Origin: an uncultured Veillonella sp.
GTDB taxonomy: Bacteria > Bacillota > Negativicutes > Veillonellales > Veillonellaceae
Direction: 5' to 3'
Length of the DNA: 18,047 nucleotides
Assembly (NCBI GenBank): GCA_902477915.1
Contig: CABSJA010000037.1
Span: forward strand, 1-18,047
Shown: positions 7,256 to 16,000 of the stretch, piece after piece
Layout: each line of letters begins with the position of its first letter
How positions within the stretch are numbered: position 1 is the first letter of the stretch
The notes under the pieces: model-generated
What the model was told of the DNA's origin: nothing
Databases searched by the model: none
The model's input: the letters and a program-made list of their open reading frames with translations, nothing else
Translations under genes and position numbers: made by a program

Positions 7256-10200
7256 GATAATATTTCTGAACAGCGCACATGTACCGTATGCTGAAGTGAA
7301 GCTGGATGGCAATGTACATTTTATTGGTACTCAGGGAGTAGGTAAAAGTACCCTTCTGCGGGCTGTCTTGTTTTTCTATAATGCAGACAAACTCAGATTG
7401 GGTATACCGAAAGAAAAGAAAAATTTTGATTCTTTCTATCTTCCGTTTGCCAACTCATATATAGTTTATGAAGTAATGCGCGAAAACGGTGCTTATACCA
7501 TAGTTGTAACAAAGTCGATGGGCAGGGCTGCTTTCCGCTTTATTGATGCTCCATATAGTAAGGAGTGGTTTGTTGACGGCAAAAACGAGGTCTCGGCCGA
7601 TTGGAGTGTGATTCGTACAAGAGTGTCGGAATCGGGTGCAAATGTGTCGTCGCTGGTTACAGGCTATGATATGTTTCGTGATATAATATTCGGCAACAAC
7701 AGAAAGCCGGATTTGCTTCAGTTCCGTAAGTATGCAATTGTAGAGAGTTCGCGATATCAGAATATACCGCGTACAATTCAGAATGTATTCCTTAACTCAA
7801 AGCTTGATGCCGATTTTATCAAGGATACCATCATACAGTCAATGGATGATAATGAGTTTGTTGTCGACCTGAGTTATTATCGGAATCAGATAGAAACTTT
7901 CGAACAGGAATATTCCGATGTAATGTTGTGGATAAAGCAGGATAAGAATGGTGTGGTACCTGTCAGAAAACAGGCCGATATAGTAATAAAAGGTTATAGA
8001 ATGCTTTTGTTTGCTGAAAAGCAGATTAAAAACGGAAGACAGCAGCTTAACTACTCTGAAAGGGTGGCACGTCTGAAATTTCCCGAATTGGAGGAATTGC
8101 TTCTGCAACTTAAAGAGGAAGCCGAACGATTTACACGTTTACTTGGGGAAGAAAAATACAAGTTTGACAGTGAGCGCGACAAACTTGTAAAGTTAAGCGG
8201 CATTGTAGAATCTGACCTTAAGAAGATAAGGGAAAAGCGTAAATATTATGAACAGGAACACATTGATGAGGTTATATCAAGAGTAAATAGGGAACCGGCA
8301 CTGAAATACGAACTGGAGTCTCTGAATAAGGTATATAATGAACTCACGAGTACATACCGGGATGTAATAAGCAAATACTCTTTGATGGAACAGGGCATTG
8401 ATGCCGATCTTGCAAGATTTGAGAATGAAATCAACAAAAGGGTATTATGCCTTAAAGATGAACTTGGTAAAAGGATTTCAGAATTGACAAAGAAAAGCAA
8501 CAGTCAGACTGAAGAAATACGCTCTGTTTATGAAGAGAAACTTAAAACACTAGCCGACAGCAAGGAGCAGTTACTGGAAGAAATATCCAATCTGAAACAA
8601 CAGAAAACAAGGGTTGAGTGTACTGTTCATTTCAAGGAGGAGATAGGTGACTGTGAGGAACGGTTGAGAAACATATCTTCCGAAGAAAAGGATACCGCTG
8701 TGAAAGTCGACCGTTTGAAGTTGGAGTGCGACCGCCTTAGACAGAAGTCGGATGCGGAAACTATGGTAGTTGAAAAAGAGTATGATGCGAAAATTGATGA
8801 GATTTTACGCTGCAGGAAACAGGTGGACACAGAAATAGAATCGTTGAATGTCCTGATAAACAACAGCAAAGGCTCTTTTTGCGAGTGGCTCGACAAGAAC
8901 AGGTCAGGATGGCAGGAAAGTATAGGTAAGATTGCCGATGAAAAACTTATACTCTATAATCAGAATCTTTCTCCTGAACTCTCAACCGATGGGGAAAGCT
9001 CTTTCTATGGCGTAAAAATTAATTTAGCTGAAGTGCAGCGTGAGTTACGCTCACCGGAACAGCTTAAAGCTGAATTTAAGGCCAAATCTTCCGAAAGAGA
9101 TGAATATACGAGAAAAATAAGCCTTCTGAATGAAGAAAAAACAAAGCGTACTGAAGAGATAAAGAATAAGTACAGAAAACAGATTTCAGCCATATCGGGC
9201 GAAAGGCATCTTCTTGAAATCCAGTTACAGCAATATCCTCTTCAGATAAAGAATATTAAGGCAGAACAGGCTTCATGGGAACGCAAAGAATCGGAGTGGA
9301 AAAGAAACAGGATTGAGGAGATAGAAACATTTATTGGAGGCAAGGAAAAGGAAAGACAAAAATGTTGTAACAATGAAGAACTTCTGAAACAGGAAAGGGA
9401 AAAGCGGATTCTTCAGATTTCTGACGAGCAGAGAAAGGCGGAAAAGAAAGAACGCAGTGCTGTTGATGTTGAGATACAGGCAGTACACAAGGAACTGTCC
9501 GACCGGCGTATGGATATGGATAACAGAAAAAAAGAACTTCACAAGTTGCAGAATGAGGAGTTAAACGGTAAGGGAGCTGATACATCGGTTATAAATTCCT
9601 ATAAATCAAAAATTGATACAATAAAGTCTGAGTTGGATTATATATCACAAAAACAGTCGTTTGTGTGGAATTATGAAAAAGATAAGAGAGAACTGTTTGA
9701 TCGTGAGCCGGAGTTGCGCGACAACAAGAAGAACAATGAGATGCATTTAGATGAGCTTGAAGAAAAATACGCATTGCGGAAAAACAAGCTCACCGGTCAG
9801 TATGAAACTGTAAAAAACAGTATAAAGGAAAAGACAGCCGAACGTGATGCCATAAAGAACGATTTTTCCGTTCTTGAGAATTTCCGCAAAGATGAAGGCT
9901 TCTGTCCGCCGGAGTCGTACACTCCCGAAGAACTTCCTACCAATAAACCTTGCGGTAAGATAGTGGAAGAGCTGAAAAGTCTGATTGTTTCTCTTGGCAA
10001 GGATACTGAGAATTTCAAGAAATCGATCAATCTGTTTAACAGTAATTTTACTGCAAGAAATACTTTCAGTTTCCCTCAGTCATTGTCGTGTGATTCCGAT
10101 TACATGGATTTTGCATCCAATTTATGTGAGTTTGTGGAAAACAATAAAATTATCGAATACCAGAACCGCATAAGTGAAAGGTATGTAAACATAATAAGAC

Positions 10201-10901
10201 GCATATCAAAGGAAACAGGAGAACTTACCCAAAGCGAAAGTCTTATTAATAAGACCATTAAAGATATTAATGACGATTTTGTCAAACGTAATTTCGCAGG
10301 AGTTATCCGCAGTATCGAACTCAGGCCTTTGCCGAGTAACGACAAGCTTATGCAGCTTCTTATAGAAATAAAGAATTTTAATGATGAGAACACCTTCAAC
10401 ATGGGTGGAATGGACTTATTCTCACAGGATTCGCGCGAGAACGTGAATCTCAGGGCTGTAAAATATCTTAATGCTTTCAGCAAACTGCTAAAGGATGAGC
10501 CTTCCAGAAAGAGTCTTGTCGTTTCTGATACCTTTAATCTGCAGTTCCGCATTATCGAAAATGATAACGACACAGGCTGGGTAGAGAAAATAGCGAATGT
10601 AGGTTCCGATGGTACAGACATACTGGTTAAGGCTATGGTGAACATCATGCTTATCAATGTTTTCAAGGAAAAAGTCTCAAGGAAATTCGGAGATTTCAAG
10701 GTACATTGTATGATGGATGAAATCGGTAAGTTGCATCCTAATAATGTGAAAGGCATACTTGAATTTGCCAATTGTCGCAACATATTACTTATCAACAGTT
10801 CGCCTACCACTTATAATGTTGAGGATTATAAATATACTTATCTGTTAAGCAAAGATGCGAAAAGCAATACAAGGGTAGTGTCATTGCTTACACGGAAATA
10901 A
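7239..10901 (+). CDS. jetC: Wadjet JetC, SMC/MukB-like ATPase
   Basis: JetC is the motor of Wadjet, an SMC-type ATPase that extrudes DNA loops so that small circles can be recognised and cut. The 1220-aa product has the expected split head. The N-terminal Walker A is GTQGVGKST (30-38). The C-terminal ABC signature-like GSDGTD is at 1122-1127 and the Walker B is VHCMMDE with Asp1160 and Glu1161. Between them, about 270-875 is dominated by Lys/Glu-rich heptad-like coiled coil, interrupted near 545-605 by a non-coiled segment (CEWLDKNRSGWQ onward) likely to be the hinge. Arms of this length suit the JetC/MukB class better than Rad50 or SbcC, and the Rad50 CxxC zinc hook is absent. All ATPase motifs look functional. 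It overlaps jetB by 17 bp and jetD starts 2 bp after its stop. Confidence 0.92.
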   Translation: MRYLNKIIFLNSAHVPYAEVKLDGNVHFIGTQGVGKSTLLRAVLFFYNADKLRLGIPKEKKNFDSFYLPFANSYIVYEVMRENGAYTIVVTKSMGRAAFRFIDAPYSKEWFVDGKNEVSADWSVIRTRVSESGANVSSLVTGYDMFRDIIFGNNRKPDLLQFRKYAIVESSRYQNIPRTIQNVFLNSKLDADFIKDTIIQSMDDNEFVVDLSYYRNQIETFEQEYSDVMLWIKQDKNGVVPVRKQADIVIKGYRMLLFAEKQIKNGRQQLNYSERVARLKFPELEELLLQLKEEAERFTRLLGEEKYKFDSERDKLVKLSGIVESDLKKIREKRKYYEQEHIDEVISRVNREPALKYELESLNKVYNELTSTYRDVISKYSLMEQGIDADLARFENEINKRVLCLKDELGKRISELTKKSNSQTEEIRSVYEEKLKTLADSKEQLLEEISNLKQQKTRVECTVHFKEEIGDCEERLRNISSEEKDTAVKVDRLKLECDRLRQKSDAETMVVEKEYDAKIDEILRCRKQVDTEIESLNVLINNSKGSFCEWLDKNRSGWQESIGKIADEKLILYNQNLSPELSTDGESSFYGVKINLAEVQRELRSPEQLKAEFKAKSSERDEYTRKISLLNEEKTKRTEEIKNKYRKQISAISGERHLLEIQLQQYPLQIKNIKAEQASWERKESEWKRNRIEEIETFIGGKEKERQKCCNNEELLKQEREKRILQISDEQRKAEKKERSAVDVEIQAVHKELSDRRMDMDNRKKELHKLQNEELNGKGADTSVINSYKSKIDTIKSELDYISQKQSFVWNYEKDKRELFDREPELRDNKKNNEMHLDELEEKYALRKNKLTGQYETVKNSIKEKTAERDAIKNDFSVLENFRKDEGFCPPESYTPEELPTNKPCGKIVEELKSLIVSLGKDTENFKKSINLFNSNFTARNTFSFPQSLSCDSDYMDFASNLCEFVENNKIIEYQNRISERYVNIIRRISKETGELTQSESLINKTIKDINDDFVKRNFAGVIRSIELRPLPSNDKLMQLLIEIKNFNDENTFNMGGMDLFSQDSRENVNLRAVKYLNAFSKLLKDEPSRKSLVVSDTFNLQFRIIENDNDTGWVEKIANVGSDGTDILVKAMVNIMLINVFKEKVSRKFGDFKVHCMMDEIGKLHPNNVKGILEFANCRNILLINSSPTTYNVEDYKYTYLLSKDAKSNTRVVSLLTRK

Positions 10902-10903
10902 AA

Positions 10904-11797
10904 ATGTCTTGTAATAATATGGATATAAACAAAAAACGATTTACAATATCTATTGCGAAAAAGTTGCTTTATATACTTGAAGGAAGAACTCTTCCTTCAA
11001 GCTCACTTCCGCGATGGATAGTTGATGAATTTAGGATAGAGGGTCTTATAACCGGAATAACCAGTGGCAGCAGAATTTCCTATCGCCTTACGGATTCTGT
11101 GGCATTCAGCAGATATATTTCAGATAATTATACATCCGGCACTTCTCTCGAAAGATGGATTGAAATCTTTTCTGGCGATAACAAAGACTTGCAGCGCAGT
11201 ACGCTTGTGCAGGAAACCGGCGACTCCAAAACTGTAAAGCTTCGAACTTTCAGGGGTTTTCTTGTCAACTGTTACGAACCTATTCATGCAAGAATAAGGA
11301 ATAGTGAGTTTGTTATATCCCCCCCGGAAGGAAGTGCTGTTTTCATACAAAACCCTGATGAATTTTATATACCGTCAGACGTGATAGTGGTGGGAGTGGA
11401 AAATGGTGAAAACTTCTGTCGTATACGGAGTCAGAAATATCTGTTTGGAGATAATAAAGTTTTGTTTGTCTCCAGATACCCTCAGTCGGCAGATTTAAGG
11501 GAATGGCTTATCAAAATTCCTAATAGATATATACATTTCGGAGATTTTGATCTGGCAGGTATATGTATATATCAGTCAGAGTTTTATAAGTTTTTGGGCG
11601 ACAGAGCAGGTTTCCTTATTCCCGAAGATATAGAAGAGAGGTTGAAATCTGGAAATGCGGGACTGTATGATACTCAATATCTTAGATATAAAAATCTGAA
11701 TATTATAGATTCACGTTTGAATGGGTTGGTTGAAATGATTCATCACTATGGTAGGGTGTATGAACAGGAAGGATACATTGAAAATTGTGCATACTAA
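10904..11797 (+). CDS. jetD: Wadjet JetD, Toprim-domain nuclease
   Basis: JetD is the nuclease of Wadjet and cleaves DNA after loop extrusion by JetABC. The 297-aa protein has a C-terminal Toprim (DUF2220-like) domain. Its conserved Glu lies in VGVENGENF (Glu166), the D-x-D in HFGDFDLAG (Asp214, Asp216), and acidic residues near the end in YEQEGYIE (287-293) may complete the metal site. The N-terminal 130 residues form a DNA-binding or arm region with an early winged-helix look (LLYILEGRTLPSSSLPRW). It is shorter than the JetD of type I systems as I recall them (around 400 aa), so the arm is reduced. The start at 10904 is used because it lies 2 bp after jetC; Met6 is an alternative. The gene converges on parA, 35 bp away. 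Confidence 0.88.
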   Translation: MSCNNMDINKKRFTISIAKKLLYILEGRTLPSSSLPRWIVDEFRIEGLITGITSGSRISYRLTDSVAFSRYISDNYTSGTSLERWIEIFSGDNKDLQRSTLVQETGDSKTVKLRTFRGFLVNCYEPIHARIRNSEFVISPPEGSAVFIQNPDEFYIPSDVIVVGVENGENFCRIRSQKYLFGDNKVLFVSRYPQSADLREWLIKIPNRYIHFGDFDLAGICIYQSEFYKFLGDRAGFLIPEDIEERLKSGNAGLYDTQYLRYKNLNIIDSRLNGLVEMIHHYGRVYEQEGYIENCAY

Positions 11798-11832
11798 ATA
11801 AATTGTAAATCAATTTGATTTCTAATAATTCT
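11798..11832. other. Convergent junction between jetD and parA
   Basis: Only 35 bp separate two convergent genes. A short AT-rich dyad (aaatc 11807-11811 with gattt 11817-11821) could be a weak bidirectional terminator, but the stem is only 5 bp and GC-poor. No strong terminator is seen here. Confidence 0.3.
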
Positions 11833-12647
11833 CTATATATTCCGCATCAATGATGCTGATTTTGTTCTGACTATATTGGGATCATATTTCTTTTTCTTCT
11901 TAGGCTTGGGATTCAGATTTTCCGTAAGCTGTATGCCTTTGAGTTCTTTTTCCCTTATCGGTTGAAGTGTATCGAAGATACTTTGATAGACCTTGTCAAA
12001 GACCGGTGTAACGATAGTGGCCTGCATATCAAGTGCCGCCATAGTGCTGAACCGTTCCATATCCGCACGTTTGGGAATCTTCGCAGTGACATATCCATAG
12101 TTGGAGAAGGTATCCCTTGCATTGTCCCAGATAACCAGTTCGGAACGCTTGCCGATTCTTCCGTCATTCAGATTGGGAATGATGAAGAGTCTGGCTTTCA
12201 TCCTTTCACCGACAGCCTTTTTCAGCCGGTCAACAAACATGAGGAAACTGGCCGTGGACGGAACGGTTACCAGGTCATAATGAAATGGAACAATAATGAT
12301 ATCCGAGTTGACGAACAAGGGTATCAGCCCTTCCGTTTTCAGACTACCTGGAGAGTCCATAAGCACAACGTCAATTTCAGGATCGTTGTGCAGTTTCTCC
12401 ATAAGGGAAGTTATCATCGCCTTGTCATTGGCTTCGTATGCCCATACCTCGTATGGCATATCCTGTTCGCCGTATTTTCTGATGTCGGCTTTTCGGCACT
12501 TCATAATGGAGTGCTGAAAGTCGCGTCTATTACCACAACTCTAACGCCCTTTGTCACCAGATAGTTGGCAAAGGTGACGCAAAGGGTAGTCTTTCCTACA
12601 CCTCCCTTCTGATTGGCAAATGTCACTATAACCGGAGTCTGTATCAT
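11833..12647 (-). pseudogene. ParA/TraA-family P-loop ATPase, broken by a 1-base deletion
   Basis: ParA-type ATPases act in plasmid partition, and similar proteins (TraA) are carried by Bacteroides conjugative elements. Reading leftward from the ATG at 12645-12647, the N-terminal frame starts MIQTPVIVTFANQKGGVGKTT with the deviant Walker A KGGVGKTT (14-21). It ends after 48 codons at 12501-12503. The rest continues in another frame to 11833 and holds the Walker B-like IDVVLMDSPG, the IIIVPFHYD region and a lysine-rich tail (KPKKKKKYDP). Supplying one base between 12523 and 12522 would restore continuity as VVVIDxDFQHSIMKCRK, the usual second-motif Asp region. The intact protein would be about 271 aa. 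The early stop overlaps an in-frame ATG as ATGA (12501-12504), so reinitiation could yield a 223-aa C-terminal piece lacking the P-loop. Confidence 0.88.
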
Positions 12648-12671
12648 TTCAAGTATTGATTGATTTTGTGA

Positions 12672-12679
12672 CAAATGTA
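12672..12679 (-). promoter_or_regulatory. -7 box for parA (minus strand)
   Basis: Read on the minus strand, TACATTTG fits the TAnnTTTG consensus, 24 bp upstream of the parA start codon. A perfect 10-bp palindrome, CACAATTGTG (12712-12721), lies about 33 bp farther upstream and could be an operator or activator site. Confidence 0.45.
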
Positions 12680-12965
12680 TTAACCAAGATTCTCAAGTAA
12701 GAAATGCGCAACACAATTGTGATTTTGGTTATACAAACCGAAATAGTTTGATATTATTTATTGAGTATTATAATTATACTAACTAAAAATGTTACATTAA
12801 AGTATACTTTCTATAATCCCGTCAATTTATAATATCTACAAAGAAACTTGCAAATAGGTATGTTTTCTCTTTAGAAATTACCTCACCATGTAACGTTAAA
12901 GATTGAAAAAGGAAAGAACAAATTACAAAATCTTTTTATCACGGCAATATACAAATAATAATAGT
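12680..12965. other. Divergent intergenic region with palindromes
   Basis: The 421 bp between the parA and helicase start codons contain no gene I can support. Besides the promoter-like boxes there are several symmetries. These are CACAATTGTG (12712-12721), a 17-bp near-perfect dyad starting AGTAT and ending ATACT (12764-12780), and AAAGTATACTTT (12799-12810), a perfect 12-bp palindrome using the same AGTAT/ATACT halves. A possible hairpin (aaagatt 12898-12904 with aatcttt 12929-12935) is also present. Related half-sites in two dyads suggest binding by one dimeric regulator. ParA has no partner ParB here, so a centromere-like role cannot be excluded. Confidence 0.4.
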
Positions 12966-12973
12966 TAAATTTG
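12966..12973 (+). promoter_or_regulatory. -7 box for the GHKL-helicase gene
   Basis: TAAATTTG matches TAnnTTTG and lies 95 bp before the ATG at 13069. No convincing TTTG is fixed at -33, although T-rich DNA (12931-12937) lies in the approximate region. The gene would have a leader of about 90 nt, AT-rich with no strong structure. Confidence 0.4.
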
Positions 12974-13068
12974 TGGACTCCGCAATAGATAGATAATTAA
13001 CTAATATGGAGCTCACAGTAATTATGAGTTTATTAGTGCTAAAATAAAAAATCAAACCAATACTAAAT

Positions 13069-16000
13069 ATGGCATCGCTTACTATAGATCAAATAAAACT
13101 ATTCGAAATACTTCACAACTCTCGTATGGAGGATTTTAAAACTTTCAACAAGAGATCTTACCGTGGTGTATGGAGTAGTATCATAGATAAATACCCAGAA
13201 TCTGCACATTTTGTATATGAGTTATTGCAGAATGCAGATGATGCGGAAGCAACGGAAGTATATATAATTTTAAGACAAGACCAAATGCTGTTCAAGCATA
13301 ATGGAAAGAAGCATTTCAATATTACATTAGAAGATGAAGAGCCTGTTGGCGACATTAACTCCATCACAGGTATCGGTGACTCTTCAAAAATAAACACGCA
13401 GAATAAAATTGGTAAATTTGGTGTTGGATTTAAAGCTATATTCCAATATACTGATACGCCTGAGATTTACGATGATATTTTCAAATTTAAGATTGAGAAC
13501 TACATAGTACCAACACTTCTGCCATACGACCATCCAGAACGGCAGGAAGGTGAGACCTTGTTTGTGTTTCCTTTTAAGAATGGTGAACAATCCTACCAGG
13601 ATATTTTGAGACGATTGGAGAATCTTAAGAATCCGATTCTTTTCTTACATAATATTCATCGTATAGTTTGGAGAATTGACAGAATAGAAAATGGTACTGG
13701 TAAAGAAACCAAGTATTCAAAAGAAATAATTGACTCTGAGGATTATGATGATAATATAACTATGGAACATTATGTCCTCCATGAGCCATCAAAGACCAGC
13801 AATGTGTTCTTGTTTTCAGAAAAAATTGTAATAACAAACGATGGTAAAAGTACAGAACACCTAATAAATGTTGGTTATTACTATGATTCTGAAAAGAAAA
13901 AGTTGATAACTAATATTACTCAGAATATTTATTGTTTTTTCCCAACAAAGGAGTCATTTAAAACATGCTTTGTTTCACATGCTCCATTTCTTCTAACAGA
14001 TAATCGACAGAATCTAAAACCAAATGAAAACATAAATGAAGAACTTATCAACCTTTTGGCAGAATTAGCTGCAAAGGCTGTAGTGCATCTTCGTGATTAT
14101 GGTGTAAAACACAAGAAATTGCTTATAGATGAAAATATTACGGAGATTATTCCTAACTATGTGCGGCATTATTGGCAATCTCTTGATGAAAGATTCGAGG
14201 AACCAATTGTTAATGCGTTCAAGAAACTACTTGAAACAGAAAGAATCCTGTTGTCAAGAAATGGAAAGTATCTATCTATGAGGGAAGCATATAAAGGTTC
14301 ACCAAGAGAACTCGTAGAATTATTATCTCAAAAACAGTTGGTAATGCTCACAAATAAAGCCTATAAGCATGATTACTATAATAATAAAGAAGATAAAATG
14401 CTGAATCCTAAGGATGTTGATTTTTTGAAATGGGAGTTGGCACAGAATATCATTAAACAGGATAACAATATATACAACAAACTTGGAGAATATACTTCAG
14501 AGAGCTTTGCCAGGGATATTACTCTTGACTTTATGAAAGCACAGGATTTGAAATGGGTCACAAGGATGTACACATTTCTTAGAACTGCAGCACCAAAATT
14601 GTGGAAGTTGACGGATAAAGATAGTAATAAATTAGCATCGTCTCTTCCTTTCAGAGAGGCTCCCATCATCAAAACACAAAAAGGCGAATGGGTAAAGCCT
14701 TTTGTTGATGTGACTTCACCAAATATTTATCTGCCTTTAAAGGATGACAATAAATCCGATTATAATTTTGTTGCTAATGAGTATCTACAGAACGAAATGG
14801 CTAAAAAGTTCTTTATGGAACTTGATTTGAAGGAACCAGATGAGTATGACTATATACGTCAGGTAATTCTTGGAAAGTTTGAGAGTGATGAAATAGATAT
14901 TGAGAATGACGAGTTGTCTTCTGACTTTATGGTTATTTTACGTTATTACCAAAAGGTTAAAGAAAAGTATCAAGGTCAGAAACTTATACAAGAGGTTAAA
15001 GAGAAAATTTTGTTAGTTGATAAGGATGGTATATTATGTAGGTCGCATGAATTGTATTTTCACAGTCATAATCTTGAACTTTATCTCTCTGGGGTTAACG
15101 ACATCCACTATATTGATTTAGATATTTATAAGGATGCTACTAAAGAGTTTGGAATAGAAACTGTAAGAATGTTTTTATTAATGCTTGGAGTAAAATTGTA
15201 TCCGAAAATAGAAAGTTTTATGCGCTGGGATAAATCTTATCTTAGTGAAAGATTGAAAAGTCAAATTTTAATAACAAACATATATGATTATCGTTTTGAA
15301 GACTATGCTTTGCAAGGATTTAACGAATTCAAAAAACATAAAATACATAAAGAAACATCTCATTATCTATGGAATGTAGTATTACCAGCTTTGAAATTTG
15401 GTAATTACGAACATATGGCCATGATATATCGTAGGAAGTATGCCCGTTCCTATGATACAGTTTATTATGATTCAACATTCAAGGATTCCCTTCAATACAG
15501 CAAGTGGATTCTTGATAAAAATGGCAATGTCCTGTCTTCTAATGAAATTGCTCTTGAAGACCTTGATTCTGAGTATGACCGTAATAATGGCTTAATTCAA
15601 TTTCTTGGTATAGAGAAACGTGAAAAAAGCATTTTAGAATTAGGTGGCACTGAGGAACAACAGGAACAATTGGATTTGGGGAAACGCGTCAAGCAACTTG
15701 CTGGAGATGACTTGACTGAAGAAGAAATAATTCAAGCCTTATCTTATGCCAAAGCTCAGAAAAAAGCTAAAAAACATATTTATGAAGAAACTGAAAATCC
15801 TACCATCAGTGATAATGGTTCAGATGAAAAAGATTACTCTGACATTGATAGAAAACCACGAGAACGAAAAAACAGTCATAATTCAACTAATTTAGGCGAT
15901 GAAAGTAATGATTCTTCTGACATAAAGAAATATAATGAAGATGATGATTTTGATTTGGATACACCGTTCAATCGTGAGGAACTCAGGAAGACCGAACTTT

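Noticed and set aside
10100..10810. 236-codon open frame on the minus strand
   Set aside because: It lies wholly opposite the jetC ATPase head, which has clear signature and Walker B motifs. The antisense peptide is Ser/Leu-rich and motif-free.
7239..10901. Rad50/SbcC instead of JetC
   Set aside because: There is no CxxC zinc hook in the middle of the coiled coil and no adjacent SbcD-like nuclease. The gene is embedded in a four-gene jet arrangement with a Toprim partner.
12501..12530. Programmed ribosomal frameshifting in parA
   Set aside because: The break (gacgcgac) has no slippery heptamer and no obvious downstream structure. A simple deletion explains it better.
11962..12564. 200-codon open frame on the plus strand opposite parA
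   Set aside because: The minus strand has unmistakable ParA motifs on both sides of the frameshift. The plus frame is a shadow.
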